Below are positions 27,103 to 36,476 of a DNA stretch of 64,000 nucleotides, piece after piece. The position numbers and the translations under genes were made by a program. Under the pieces are notes generated by a model that saw only the letters and a list, made by a program, of their open reading frames with translations, ran no database searches and was not told the origin of the DNA. Source of the DNA: Paenibacillus allorhizosphaerae (GTDB lineage Bacteria; Bacillota; Bacilli; Paenibacillales; NBRC-103111); assembly GCF_910594985.1 (NCBI RefSeq), contig NZ_CAJVCE010000002.1, positions 496,001 through 560,000 on the forward strand, read 5' to 3'. The number at the start of each line of letters is the position of its first letter. Within the stretch, counting starts at the first letter, position 1.

Positions 27103-28497
27103 ATGCCGCACAAAACAACGAACCGCAAGATGGTTACGCTTGGACTGCTGGCCGCTTTATTTGTCGGCGCGCTGGACGTAACCGTCGTAAGTACCGCTAT
27201 GCCGCATATCATTAACGATCTCAGCGGCCTCAGCCTCGTTAGCTGGGTATTCTCGATTTATACGCTGACCACATGCGTAGCGACGCCGATCTTCGGCAAA
27301 TTGACCGATCTGTTCGGAAGGCGATCGGTGTTCACGATCGGTCTCATCCTGTTTGTTCTCGGCTCGATTCTGTGCGGCGCCGCGCAGTCGATGACCGCTC
27401 TGATCTGGTACCGCGCGCTGCAGGGCATTGGGGCGGGGGCGCTGAATCCGGTGACGTTCACGATTATCGGCGATTTGTATCCCGGCGAGCAGCGCGGGAA
27501 AATGCAGGGAGTGTTCGCGTCGGTCTGGTCGGTAGCCGGTCTGCTGGGGCCGCTTGTCGGAGGCTATTTTGTCGACTACGTGAACTGGCGCTGGATCTTT
27601 TATATGAACGTGCCGATCGGCATCGTTTCGTTTTTCCTCGTATTCGGCTTTTTGCATGAGCAGTTTGAGAAGAAGGCGAAAAGCATCGACTATTTGGGCG
27701 CGTTGACCTTTACCGTTGGGATATCGGCATTGCTGTACGCGCTGCTGAGCGGTGGGGAGAGCTATCCGTGGAATTCGCCCGTTATCATGGCGCTGTTCGC
27801 GGTTGCCGTCGCAGCGCTCGTGCTTTTCGTCTTTATCGAGAAAAGGGCGGCGGAGCCGATGATCCCTCTGTCGATCTTCCAGAACCGCGTCATGAACGTA
27901 TCCAATATTAGCGGATTTTTGGCATTCAGCGTATCCACCGGAACTTCGATCTACGCGCCGATGTGGATTCAGACTCTTCTCGGATACAGTGCCACCACCT
28001 CCGGGTTGATGGTCATGCCGATGTCGATCGCCTGGCCGATCGCCGCGAATTTGGCGGGGCGGTATATGTACCGGGTAGGCGCGAAGAAGATCGTTATCTT
28101 CGGGGCGCTTGTCGTGCTGCTCGGCGGACTATGGCTGACGGCGCTGACGCTGCAGTCGCCATACTGGTATCTTGTCGGCATATTAACCGTCGTCGGATTC
28201 GGTATGGGCTGCGTATCCACACCCGCTACCGTACTCGTTCAATCGGTCGTCGGCTGGCAGCAGCGGGGCGTCGCCACCGCCGCCAATTCGCTTATGCGCT
28301 CGCTGGGCCAGACCGTCGGCGTCGCCGTATTCGGCACGTTGTTCAACAGCTATCTCGTACAGCACACGAATGCGGAAATTGCAGGCGGCATTCACGCCGT
28401 GTTCGTGGCGATCTTTATCATTACGGTGCTGAACGCCATTTCGGTGTTTTTCCTGCCGCCGCAGCGGAAAATTGCCGAAATGCAAAAAGCGAATTGA
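27103..28497 (+). CDS. MFS multidrug exporter, DHA2 (EmrB/QacA) family
   Basis: A 464-residue membrane protein with about 14 hydrophobic helices. Family motifs are visible: LDVTVVSTAMPHI in helix 1, GKLTDLFGRRSVF (motif A) in the first cytoplasmic loop, and ALQGIGAGALNPVTFTIIGD (motif C region). Such proteins expel drugs or other lipophilic compounds by proton antiport. TAGGAGG lies six bases before the ATG and a clear promoter lies further upstream. It is an independent unit between the EEP cluster and the NAGPA gene, with no adjoining TetR or MarR regulator. Confidence 0.93.
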   Translation: MPHKTTNRKMVTLGLLAALFVGALDVTVVSTAMPHIINDLSGLSLVSWVFSIYTLTTCVATPIFGKLTDLFGRRSVFTIGLILFVLGSILCGAAQSMTALIWYRALQGIGAGALNPVTFTIIGDLYPGEQRGKMQGVFASVWSVAGLLGPLVGGYFVDYVNWRWIFYMNVPIGIVSFFLVFGFLHEQFEKKAKSIDYLGALTFTVGISALLYALLSGGESYPWNSPVIMALFAVAVAALVLFVFIEKRAAEPMIPLSIFQNRVMNVSNISGFLAFSVSTGTSIYAPMWIQTLLGYSATTSGLMVMPMSIAWPIAANLAGRYMYRVGAKKIVIFGALVVLLGGLWLTALTLQSPYWYLVGILTVVGFGMGCVSTPATVLVQSVVGWQQRGVATAANSLMRSLGQTVGVAVFGTLFNSYLVQHTNAEIAGGIHAVFVAIFIITVLNAISVFFLPPQRKIAEMQKAN

Positions 28498-28534
28498 TTC
28501 GGAGGCGATAAAAAGCACACCGATTCATTGATAT

Positions 28535-28600
28535 GCTCCCCTTAAAGCAGACAGACAGGTGAAATCAATGAAAGCCTGCTGCTGTGAGGGGAGCTTTTCG
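28535..28600 (+). terminator. Terminator-like hairpin after the MFS gene
   Basis: GCTCCCC (28535-28541) pairs with GGGGAGC (28588-28594) enclosing an inner GCAG/CTGC stem, followed by TTTT. Confidence 0.5.
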
Positions 28601-28920
28601 TTGCAACCGACCAGGTCGGTCTTGTGGCTGCTGTAACAAGGTAATCAACATTGGCGTGTTGGCGGCATCGCTATGAGGTAACCGGATCCCGACATCCGGC
28701 TTCCACCGAAACGAGGCTGGTTCGCCGGATGGATCCTGCCTTGCCAACGTATTGAATAAATCATTTTGATCCGGGCATGAAAAGAAAAAAATAAGATGGA
28801 GGGTATGAAAAGAGGTTGAAGAAACGGACGGGATGCATTATATAATAATTAATCAAATTGATTTATTAATTAAATCCGGAGGTGAGATTTATAACAGATA
28901 CTTGTACTTATTTATTTTAT
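28601..28920. other. Non-coding upstream region of the NAGPA gene
   Basis: No gene was found. The stretch includes a very AT-rich segment (28837-28875) with the inverted repeat AATCAA-A-TTGATT, and an orphan GGAGGTGAG at 28879-28887 with no start codon at proper distance. Confidence 0.5.
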
Positions 28921-28934
28921 TGAAAGCGATTACA
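28921..28934 (+). promoter_or_regulatory. Catabolite-responsive element (cre)
   Basis: TGAAAGCGATTACA matches the CcpA cre consensus TGWAANCGNTNWCA at every position. It lies 47 bases before the start of the NAGPA-type gene, downstream of any plausible promoter, and so would block elongation when preferred sugars are present. Confidence 0.7.
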
Positions 28935-28980
28935 GCTGCGTTTTTTACATGGATCATTCGTTGAGAGAGGTGAACTGATA

Positions 28981-31900
28981 ATGATCGTGTCACGAATCGC
29001 CAAATGGCGTCGAAGCTTTGCAATGATTGTAAGTATATCTTCGCTGATGCTGCCTTATCAATTCTCGGCAGCTTCCGACGCTTCTTCGGCTTGGCAAACG
29101 ACCGAGGAGTTCCGGTATGAGGTTTCGCCGGGCGTCACGCACACGACCCGCACATTGGCGGGCAGCGGACTGCGCGAATCGGTGCAGCTGCTGGAAGTGG
29201 ATCCGCACAATCCGTATGTCCGATTGGAGGCCGTTTCTTCGCACGGCGAAGTATCGGGCCCAGAGACGGTATATCACATGCTGCAGCAGCTGGAAGGCGC
29301 GGGGAAACGTCCGGTCGCGGGGGTCAATGGGGATTTTTTCAGTACGGTAGGCGTGCCTTCCGGTCTCATGATCTCAAACGGCGAATTGGTAAGCTCTCCT
29401 TCCACAAGCAAGATTGCGATGGCCATCATGCCGGATCATACGATCAAAATGGAAGAAAACGTGACGATGACTTCCAAACTGACCAAGGACAACGGGGAGT
29501 CGCTGACGCTGACCATGATCAACAGGACGCGTGTCGAATCGCACACGAACCACGCGTTTCTTTACAATTGGAGGTTCGGCGCAAGCACCCGTACGCCGTC
29601 CGGCGGCGTGGAGGTTGTCGTGAAAGCGGACGACACCGCTTACAAACTCATTCCCGGACAGCCGGTCAGCGGTACCGTATTGTCAGTCAACGAAGCGTCG
29701 GACACGCCGATCGAAGACGGAACTTACGTACTGTCGGCGACGGGAAGCAAGGCGGACTGGATTCGGCAGAAGCTGTCCGTGGGTACGAGGCTTCGGTTGG
29801 ATATTGCATTTGGCAAAGGCTTCGGCGGGGCGGAGCAGGTCATTTCGGGAAATTCTACGCTCGGATATGTGCTGCTTAAAAACGGAGCGGTTCCAACCGC
29901 TTTGCTCGACGTGACGGACCCGAATATGACGGACCGCCATCCGCGCACGATGGTTGCGACCAAGCAAGGGAAGCTCTATTTGGTCACCGTCGACGGGCGC
30001 CAGCCGGGCTACTCCGACGGCATTACGCTGGCGGAAGGGGCTTATTATTTGCAAGGTCTCGGAATGGAGAACGCCCTCAATCTCGACGGAGGGGGTTCTA
30101 CGACATACTATGTCCGAGAACCGGGGGATTCGGGCGTAAACTTGCAGAACCGTCCTTCGGACGGGCACGACCGGGCGGTCGGCAACGCGTTGGCCGTCCT
30201 GTCAACGGCACCGTCGTCCCCGCTTCATCAGCTTGTTGTCATCCCGGATTCTCCGGTGCAAGTGCTCGCGAACAGCCAGCTGCCGTTTCACGTAAAGGGG
30301 CAGGACGCGTATTTGAACGGGATTCCAGTCCGGGCGGAAGATTTAAGCTGGTCGGTACAAGGCGCGATCGGTACAGTAAGTGCCTCCGGCGTACTCACGG
30401 CAGCCGGTAGCCCAGGCTCCGGCAAAGTCGTCGTACGAAGCGGCAATGTCGTGAAAGACGTGGAAATCCAGGTCACCGATCACGTAAATACGTTGTCGCT
30501 GACGCCAAATCCGGCGGTCATCGAGCCGGGGGCATCCTTGCGTTTCGAAGCCAAAGCGGCTGACTCCGAGGGCCGTCAAGTGCGGGTATCCCCGGACCGG
30601 ATCGAATGGACCATAGAAGGCGCGATCGGCACGATGCGGCCGGACGGTACGCTCGAAGCCGTAAGCGGATCCGCAGACGGTAAAGTGATTGCGCGGATCG
30701 GCAGTGTCGTTGCGGAAGCGAAAGTTCAAGTAGGCAAGCCGCCGCAGATGATGGAACCTTTCGAGGATATGAGCGGCATGCAGGTCAGCAGCTCCAACGC
30801 GGTAACGGGTTCCGTCACGATGACCGCCGTTGCCAGGCCCAATCCGGTCCGGTACGGGACGAAGTCATTAAGGCTAACATACGATTTCACCGGAAAAAAA
30901 GGCAGCTCGAACGCCTATGTCAACTTCTTGGATCAAACCGGCACGGCCGGCCGCGAAATCGAAGGCAAGCCTTACCGAATCGGCTTATGGGTATATGGGG
31001 ATTCGAAAAATCATATGCTGCGATTGGGCGTTGCCGACGGCGCCGGAACGAACCGGATTTTCAACATGACCGAGCCCGGCGGGCTGAATTGGACCGGTTG
31101 GAAATATGTTGCCGCCGACGTGCCGGCAAACACGATATACCCGCTAAAGGTGCGTTATGTCGTCGTGAATGAAACCGACGAAACGAATAAAGGCAGCGGT
31201 GTTGTTTATTACGATAATTTGCGGGCCGAATATATGGATTTAGGCGAGGATGTGGACGGACCGTCGTTCGATCATCCGGTTCCGGCGCCGGACACGGAAG
31301 TGCGTTCGCTTCGCCCGGTCATCTCCGTCGGAGTGAAGGATGCAGGAAGCGGTGTCGATCCCGCCTCCATTCATGTCACCGTTGACGGTACGGCACTGGA
31401 GCACACCTTCGATGCGTCCGCTGGCATTATTCGTGCCGTTCCTGCATCGGATTTGGCGGAAGGGCAGCACACCGTGAAAGTGGAAGCGGCCGATCTTGCA
31501 GGAACGTATGCTGTTCCTCCGGCCGCGTGGAACTTCCGCGTTAAAGCTCCGGATACGGAGCCGCCGAGCTGGCCCGGCGGGACCGGGCTTTCCGTTACGG
31601 AAGCGACGTATCATTCGCTTCAGCTGAGTTGGAATGCAGCAGCGGACAACGAAGGCGTACAGCAGTACCGCATTTTCCAGAACGGGGTTTCCGTCGGAAC
31701 GGTTACCGCTTCCGCGTATGCCCCGCTCGTCTGGAAGGCGGAAGGTTTGATCGGTAACACCGTGTACCGGTACCAGATCGAAGCTTCCGACGCTGCAGGC
31801 AACACGGCGCGTACCGAGCTGCTTGAAGCGGTAACGGCCAAAGATGCTGCCGCGCCGGCCATGCCTTCCGACATACGCGTCACTGCGCTGAGCGGTCACG

Positions 31901-32157
31901 AGCTCTTGATTTCGTTTACCCCGCCGGGGGATCCGGATTATACTGGCATGCGGATCAACGTCGTGCGCTACGGCAGTGCGGGCGGCAAGGATGGAGCGGG
32001 ACAGGCGCTGTTCGCGCCGGCAGGTACGGCAGCGGTTCGTACGGGAGTGCTGATGCACGGCCAATACGAGGTCATTTTGCAGGCTCAGGATACGAGCGGT
32101 AACGTTTCAGCTCCCGTCACGTTGAATGTGAAGCTGAACGAGGGGGAAGGACGGTAG
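28981..32157 (+). CDS. Secreted phosphodiester glycosidase (NAGPA domain) with Ig-like and FN3 modules
   Basis: A 1058-residue exported protein. A signal peptide ends near FSAAS. Residues 60-400 form the NAGPA/DUF2233 domain, with GVNGDFFS, PSGLMISNGEL, DGRQPGYSDGITL and NLDGGGSTTYYV as hallmarks. This fold removes GlcNAc from GlcNAc-1-phosphodiesters in animals and modifies wall or exopolysaccharide phosphodiesters in bacteria. Two Ig-like repeats (about 415-590), a carbohydrate-binding-like sandwich (about 595-760), an Ig-like domain and two FN3-type modules (about 860-1055) follow. ATG follows AGAGAGGTGA. Expression is probably CcpA-controlled through the cre upstream. Confidence 0.9.
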   Translation: MIVSRIAKWRRSFAMIVSISSLMLPYQFSAASDASSAWQTTEEFRYEVSPGVTHTTRTLAGSGLRESVQLLEVDPHNPYVRLEAVSSHGEVSGPETVYHMLQQLEGAGKRPVAGVNGDFFSTVGVPSGLMISNGELVSSPSTSKIAMAIMPDHTIKMEENVTMTSKLTKDNGESLTLTMINRTRVESHTNHAFLYNWRFGASTRTPSGGVEVVVKADDTAYKLIPGQPVSGTVLSVNEASDTPIEDGTYVLSATGSKADWIRQKLSVGTRLRLDIAFGKGFGGAEQVISGNSTLGYVLLKNGAVPTALLDVTDPNMTDRHPRTMVATKQGKLYLVTVDGRQPGYSDGITLAEGAYYLQGLGMENALNLDGGGSTTYYVREPGDSGVNLQNRPSDGHDRAVGNALAVLSTAPSSPLHQLVVIPDSPVQVLANSQLPFHVKGQDAYLNGIPVRAEDLSWSVQGAIGTVSASGVLTAAGSPGSGKVVVRSGNVVKDVEIQVTDHVNTLSLTPNPAVIEPGASLRFEAKAADSEGRQVRVSPDRIEWTIEGAIGTMRPDGTLEAVSGSADGKVIARIGSVVAEAKVQVGKPPQMMEPFEDMSGMQVSSSNAVTGSVTMTAVARPNPVRYGTKSLRLTYDFTGKKGSSNAYVNFLDQTGTAGREIEGKPYRIGLWVYGDSKNHMLRLGVADGAGTNRIFNMTEPGGLNWTGWKYVAADVPANTIYPLKVRYVVVNETDETNKGSGVVYYDNLRAEYMDLGEDVDGPSFDHPVPAPDTEVRSLRPVISVGVKDAGSGVDPASIHVTVDGTALEHTFDASAGIIRAVPASDLAEGQHTVKVEAADLAGTYAVPPAAWNFRVKAPDTEPPSWPGGTGLSVTEATYHSLQLSWNAAADNEGVQQYRIFQNGVSVGTVTASAYAPLVWKAEGLIGNTVYRYQIEASDAAGNTARTELLEAVTAKDAAAPAMPSDIRVTALSGHELLISFTPPGDPDYTGMRINVVRYGSAGGKDGAGQALFAPAGTAAVRTGVLMHGQYEVILQAQDTSGNVSAPVTLNVKLNEGEGR

Positions 32158-32265
32158 GCCCTTTTCTGCCGCTTCAGATCTTTTGGGAGTCCGCCGTATC
32201 TTCCGGATTTCCCGAAGCATTAACCGCATGCATCTTTTTACAATAACGAACTAGGAAAAACAAAA

Positions 32266-32310
32266 CGGCCTTAGTCCAATGCAATTCAGGACCAAGGCCG
32301 CTTTATTTTT
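32266..32310. terminator. Bidirectional terminator between the NAGPA gene and a small convergent gene
   Basis: CGGCCTTAGTCC (32266-32277) pairs with GGACCAAGGCCG (32289-32300). T-rich tracts follow on the plus strand and, as A-rich sequence upstream, on the minus strand. Confidence 0.85.
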
Positions 32311-32378
32311 TGTACTGTCCGCTTGACGAGGTTCAGTTCACATCGTCTTGGAACAGGTGCGCATTTTCGTTTTCGCGA

Positions 32379-32528
32379 TTATGGCTCGTCGATATATTCG
32401 TCTTGGTCGGCGAACGCATCGGCCGGCGCATCGATTTGCCCGAGATCCGCAACGGCACAGTTGTCGTTTGTCAGTGCGTTTTCTTCCTGCTTCGATGTTT
32501 CCGCGTGCTCGTCATTATATTTGGCCAT
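32379..32528 (-). CDS. Small acidic hypothetical protein
   Basis: A 49-residue, strongly acidic protein (MAKYNDEHAETSKQ at the start, DQDEYIDEP at the end). The start is supported by an ideal AAAGGAGGTG ribosome site five bases upstream. It lies 47 bases downstream of the lysR stop on the same strand and is followed by the bidirectional terminator, so it could be the last gene of a lysR transcript. It has one cysteine and no recognised domain. Function unknown. Confidence 0.65.
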   Translation of the reverse strand: MAKYNDEHAETSKQEENALTNDNCAVADLGQIDAPADAFADQDEYIDEP

Positions 32529-32575
32529 GGAAGCACCTCCTTTCGAAAGGTTAGTTTTCCCAAGGCGCGTTATTT

Positions 32576-33472
32576 TTATTTCAGCCCCGGAACACCTAAA
32601 TATTCACGTATAAATACTTTAGTGGCCGAAGAGAGCAGCCGGTTTTTCAAAAATGCAATGCCGATTTTGCGGGCGGGAATCGGTTCGGCCAGACGGATTT
32701 CCTTCAGCTTGCCGGTATCGAGCTCGCTTTGCACGAATTGCCGTGTCACAAACGAAATGCCAAGTCCGGCTTTGGCGAATTCGACGAGCAGATCGACGCT
32801 GGCCAGCTCAATTTCCGGCTCGAGCAGAACGCCGTGGGACCTGGCCATGTCCTCGACAAATTTGCGGGAGCTGCTTGTTTTCGTGAACAGGATGAGCGGA
32901 TGGGAGACAAGTTCGGAGAGCTTCAGCACGTTATCGGTCAAATGAAAAAAACGCGGACCCGCAACGAAACGGTCCTGCACTTCGATCGTTTCCATGACGA
33001 CCAGCGCGGGGTCTTCGACCGGCATTCGGACGATGCCGAAATCGATGCGGTCTTCTTTGATCAAACGAATGATTTCGGGCGTTGTCCCGTGCGCAACATC
33101 GATCCGCAGCCGCGGGTGCTCGCTGCAAAAACGGCCTAGATGCGGCAGCAAGTAATGTTTGCATAACGAATCGCTGCTGCCTAGACGCAGCTCGCCGCGC
33201 ATGAGCTGATGCATTTCCGCGATATGCCGTTCCGCCGATTCGATGGAACGGAACGCTTTGTCCACCTGCAGCATCAGCAGACTCCCTTCCTCCGTCAGCT
33301 TGACCCCTTTTGAACCGCGGTGAAATAACGCAACGCCGAGCTCCGTTTCCAGCTGTTTAATCGCGTGGCTGACGCTGGGCTGGGTAATGAACAGCCGTTC
33401 CGCCGCGCGTGATAAGTTGAGTTCTTTTGCCGTCCAGTAAAAGACTCGGTACAATTCCAGGTTGTTGATCAT
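32576..33472 (-). CDS. LysR-family transcriptional regulator
   Basis: A 298-residue regulator with an N-terminal winged helix-turn-helix (LNLSRAAERLFITQPSVSHAI) and a two-lobed effector-binding domain. The ATG at 33472 follows GGAGGTAATAGC; an upstream in-frame ATG lacks a ribosome site. The gene is divergent from transketolase across 126 bases, the usual LysR arrangement for controlling the neighbour. Inducer and target are not visible in sequence; control of tkt is an inference. Confidence 0.92.
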   Translation of the reverse strand: MINNLELYRVFYWTAKELNLSRAAERLFITQPSVSHAIKQLETELGVALFHRGSKGVKLTEEGSLLMLQVDKAFRSIESAERHIAEMHQLMRGELRLGSSDSLCKHYLLPHLGRFCSEHPRLRIDVAHGTTPEIIRLIKEDRIDFGIVRMPVEDPALVVMETIEVQDRFVAGPRFFHLTDNVLKLSELVSHPLILFTKTSSSRKFVEDMARSHGVLLEPEIELASVDLLVEFAKAGLGISFVTRQFVQSELDTGKLKEIRLAEPIPARKIGIAFLKNRLLSSATKVFIREYLGVPGLK

Positions 33473-33598
33473 GCTATTACCTCCATCTATATCAGCTATG
33501 CAAAATATCGATTTCATAAATAGCAGCTTCGTCTATTATAATCGGTTGTAAAGCAAATGAACATCTATAAGCAATGGGATTGAAGGAGGAGGATTTGC

Positions 33599-35620
33599 AT
33601 GGTTATTCAAAACAACAAATCGATTGATGAATTGTCGGTTCAAACGATCCGCATGCTCGCCGTCGACGCGGTCAATCGCGCCGGCTCCGGGCATCCCGGC
33701 ATGCCCATGGGCGCAGCGCCGATGGCTTATACGTTGTGGTCCCGGTACATGACGCACAGCCCGAGTCATCCGGACTGGATCAACCGCGACCGTTTCGTCC
33801 TGTCCGCCGGTCACGGGTCCATGCTGCTGTACAGCCTGCTGCACTTGTTCGGATATGATTTGCCGCTTGACGAACTGAAGCGGTTTCGCCAGTGGGGGAG
33901 CAGAACGCCGGGCCATCCGGAATTCGGCCATACGCCGGGCGTGGACGCGACAACCGGTCCGCTCGGGCAAGGCTTCGGCATGGCGGTCGGGATGGCGATG
34001 GCCGAGGCGCATATGGCGGCTGTGTACAACCGGGATCATTACCCGGTGATCGATCATTTCACGTATGCGATTTGCGGCGACGGCGATATGATGGAAGGCG
34101 TAACCGGGGAATCCGCTTCGCTCGCCGGGCATTTAAAGCTCGGCAAGCTGATTGTGCTGTACGATTCGAATGACATTTCGCTCGATGGCGACCTGAACGT
34201 GTCCTTTTCGGAAAATGTGCTGATGCGGTTTGCCAGTTACGGCTGGCATACGCTGCGAGTGGAGGACGGCAACGATCTTGAAACGATCGGCCAAGCTTTG
34301 TCCGAAGCGCAAGCGGACCCGCGTCCTACGCTTATTGAAGTGAAGACGGTCATCGGCTACGGCAGTCCGAACAAGAGCGGCAAAGCGGGAGAGCATGGGT
34401 CGCACGGCGTTCCACTCGGTCATGAGGAGACATTGTTGACGAAACGGTTTTTCGACTGGCCGGCCGAGCCGGAATTTTTCGTTCCCGAGGAAGCGAAGCC
34501 TCATTTTGCCGCATTGAAGCTAGCGGGCGACCACAAGGAAACGGCATGGCGCAAGATGATGCAAAGCTACCGCGAGGCGTATCCGGAGCTTGCCGCGCAG
34601 TTCGATACGGCGGCCGCCGGCCAATTGCCCGAAGGCTGGGATTCGGCGCTGCCGTTATACGGCCCCAGCGATCCGCCTGTGGCGACGAGATCAGTGTCGG
34701 AACGTGCGATCAATGCCATTGCCGGGACGGTGCCGTTCCTGATCGGCGGCGCGGCGGATTTGGAGACGTCTGTAAAAACGAACATCAAGGCATCGCATCG
34801 GTTTGCGGCTCCGGATTACAGCGGGCGCAATGTGTTTTTCGGCGTACGGGAATTCGCGATGGGCGCGGCCTTGAACGGCATGCTGCTCCATCGAGGAGTC
34901 CGTCCGTTTTGCGCTACGTTCTTCGTGTTTTCCGATTATTTGCGCCCGGCGATCCGCCTTGCCTCGCTGATGCGGCTTCCAGCCGTCTACGTGTTCACGC
35001 ATGACAGCATCGCCGTTGGGGAGGACGGCCCTACGCATGAGCCGGTGGAGCAGCTGGCTGCGCTCCGCGCCATTCCGGGCATCACGGTGCTCCGTCCGGC
35101 GGATGCCAATGAGACGATAGCCGCATGGAAGTTCGCGGTAGCGCAAAGCGACGGGCCATGCGCTCTTATTTTAACGCGGCAGGCGCTGCCGATATTGCTG
35201 GGCACGGCGGAGCTGGCGCCGGCAGGCATCGCGCAAGGCGCTTATGTTTTGTCAGAGGGGGAGCGGTCCGTTCCGGATGCGCTGGTCATTGCCACCGGTT
35301 CGGAGGTGCAGCTGGCTTTGGAAGCGCAGCAAAGGCTGCGCGAACGCGGCATTCACGTACGTGTCATTAGCATGCCCAGTTGGGAGCGGTTCGAGAAGCA
35401 GCCCGAGGCGTACAAGCGCGCGGTTCTTCCGCCGGAGGTGCCGATCCGGCTTACGTTGGAGATGGGGTCGACGCAAGGATGGCGGGAATATGCAGGCGAT
35501 CGGGGAGCGATGATGGGGATCGATCGGTTCGGCGCTTCGGCCCCGGCTTCCGTATTGATCAAGGAATACGGCTTCACAGCAGAAGAAGTCGTACGTCGGG
35601 TCGAGCTTTTGTTGAAATGA
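33599..35620 (+). CDS. tkt: Transketolase
   Basis: A 673-residue thiamin-diphosphate enzyme moving two-carbon ketol units between pentose-phosphate sugars. It shows the ThDP motif [12 protein letters not shown], substrate-site [10 protein letters not shown] near the N-terminus, [15 protein letters not shown], and the C-terminal transketolase motif [14 protein letters not shown]. Length is normal. A strong AAGGAGGAGG lies before the ATG. It is monocistronic and divergent from a LysR gene rather than in the usual genomic setting, so it may be a second, regulated copy serving pentose or sugar-acid catabolism. Confidence 0.96.
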   Translation: MVIQNNKSIDELSVQTIRMLAVDAVNRAGSGHPGMPMGAAPMAYTLWSRYMTHSPSHPDWINRDRFVLSAGHGSMLLYSLLHLFGYDLPLDELKRFRQWGSRTPGHPEFGHTPGVDATTGPLGQGFGMAVGMAMAEAHMAAVYNRDHYPVIDHFTYAICGDGDMMEGVTGESASLAGHLKLGKLIVLYDSNDISLDGDLNVSFSENVLMRFASYGWHTLRVEDGNDLETIGQALSEAQADPRPTLIEVKTVIGYGSPNKSGKAGEHGSHGVPLGHEETLLTKRFFDWPAEPEFFVPEEAKPHFAALKLAGDHKETAWRKMMQSYREAYPELAAQFDTAAAGQLPEGWDSALPLYGPSDPPVATRSVSERAINAIAGTVPFLIGGAADLETSVKTNIKASHRFAAPDYSGRNVFFGVREFAMGAALNGMLLHRGVRPFCATFFVFSDYLRPAIRLASLMRLPAVYVFTHDSIAVGEDGPTHEPVEQLAALRAIPGITVLRPADANETIAAWKFAVAQSDGPCALILTRQALPILLGTAELAPAGIAQGAYVLSEGERSVPDALVIATGSEVQLALEAQQRLRERGIHVRVISMPSWERFEKQPEAYKRAVLPPEVPIRLTLEMGSTQGWREYAGDRGAMMGIDRFGASAPASVLIKEYGFTAEEVVRRVELLLK

Positions 35621-35754
35621 TGCGGCCCTAGGCCTGACGCTTCATGAACTTTCAGCGAGACTTTCATCCGTGTCATGTGAAAAAAAGAATAATATGGACA
35701 GCTCGCTCATATTCATAGAGTAACAGCGACTACATTGAAAATGAGAGATACCCT

Positions 35755-35982
35755 ATGGAGCGAAATATGTTTTCCGAGCTGCTTCACGATTTGTTTAAAA
35801 TCTTCCTATTCCAACTGTATATCATAGTGTTCAAGCATGCCCCGTGGATACATCTGCCGATGGTCAAGGAGATCATGTTTGTATATTCTTTGATTTTTTT
35901 CGGCGTCTTTTTTGTATCACTTTATTCTCCTGTCCGGAAAGCGGAGGAAGCAAATTCCGGTGTCAGTCAGGAAGCAGCTTGA
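35755..35982 (+). CDS. Small membrane protein, hypothetical
   Basis: A 75-residue protein with two hydrophobic segments (about residues 7-27 and 39-57) separated by APWIHLPMVKE, and a polar C-terminus. The initiation codon may be 35755 or 35767; both have weak purine-rich sequences upstream. A strong bidirectional terminator follows. No family is recognised. Confidence 0.55.
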   Translation: MERNMFSELLHDLFKIFLFQLYIIVFKHAPWIHLPMVKEIMFVYSLIFFGVFFVSLYSPVRKAEEANSGVSQEAA

Positions 35983-36010
35983 TGGGGGAATGCGTTACCG
36001 TCCGATCCAA

Positions 36011-36050
36011 ACAAGAAAGACAGCCACATTTTTGTGGCTGTCTTTCTTGT
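36011..36050. terminator. Bidirectional terminator
   Basis: A perfect palindrome with an 18-bp stem (ACAAGAAAGACAGCCACA and its complement) around a T loop. Both strands end in T-rich sequence, so it serves the membrane protein gene and the convergent riboswitch-controlled gene. Confidence 0.92.
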
Positions 36051-36058
36051 TTGATTCA

Positions 36059-36265
36059 TTATACTGCGGCAGGCTGTTGCTCGCTTGCTTGTTCCTGAAG
36101 CCATTGGGACATCACCTTCAGCGAATCGCGCAATTCGATCAGCTGCCGTTCGGATGCTTGACGCATCGTCGATTGCAATTGCTGCGAAAGCTCTTCCCCT
36201 AAAATATCGGTTAAATTGTTTTGCATTTCCACTGTTGAAATGGTTTCGTAACGTTTGTTCATCAT
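36059..36265 (-). CDS. Riboswitch-controlled small hypothetical protein
   Basis: A 68-residue, glutamine-rich, probably all-helical protein (for example LSQQLQSTMRQASERQLIELR). It has no signal peptide, membrane segment or recognised domain. GGAGGCGG precedes the paired ATGs (36265 and 36262). Its 5' leader of more than 200 bases contains a c-di-GMP-I riboswitch, so its production should respond to the cyclic dinucleotide that controls motility and biofilm formation. It is monocistronic, ending at a bidirectional terminator. Function unknown; a structural or regulatory role in the c-di-GMP response is the inference. Confidence 0.75.
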   Translation of the reverse strand: MMNKRYETISTVEMQNNLTDILGEELSQQLQSTMRQASERQLIELRDSLKVMSQWLQEQASEQQPAAV

Positions 36266-36363
36266 CTACCGCCTCCTCGAATGATGTTCAAGATGATGCA
36301 GCCGGAAAGTTGATACTAGCGTGACTCTCCTATACGCGAAAGGAAGGCATAGACATACGGGCC

Positions 36364-36462
36364 TATATCTTTCGGCAGCTGGCTGACATTGTGCAATGAC
36401 ACTGTAGTCCCTTTAGCTTTGCGTCCCTGACTTTCATCAGGTTTGCCGTTTATCGAGATAAC
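36364..36462 (-). promoter_or_regulatory. c-di-GMP-I (GEMM) riboswitch aptamer
   Basis: Read on the minus strand, the conserved core is present in order: GGCAAACC, a CCTGA stem capped by a GAAA-type tetraloop, GGGACGCAAAGC (tetraloop receptor and ligand site), AGGGACTA, a second variable stem, and CAGCCAGCTGCCG closing the P1 helix with the first GGCA. TATCT and AGATA extend P1. This matches the class-I c-di-GMP riboswitch consensus. It lies about 100 bases before the 68-residue gene. No clear terminator hairpin is visible between aptamer and start codon, so control may act on translation. Confidence 0.93.
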
Positions 36463-36476
36463 CGTAACGTGACCCC

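Noticed and set aside
28601..28760. Possible T-box or other riboswitch in the leader between the MFS and NAGPA genes
   Set aside because: Short GC-rich inverted repeats are present, but no conserved T-box (GGTGGNACCGCG-type) or other riboswitch core could be found.
28885..28970. A TTG-started hydrophobic leader peptide of about 20 codons before the NAGPA gene
   Set aside because: The GGAGGTGAG is about 15 bases from the TTG, too far for normal initiation, and the cre site lies inside the frame.
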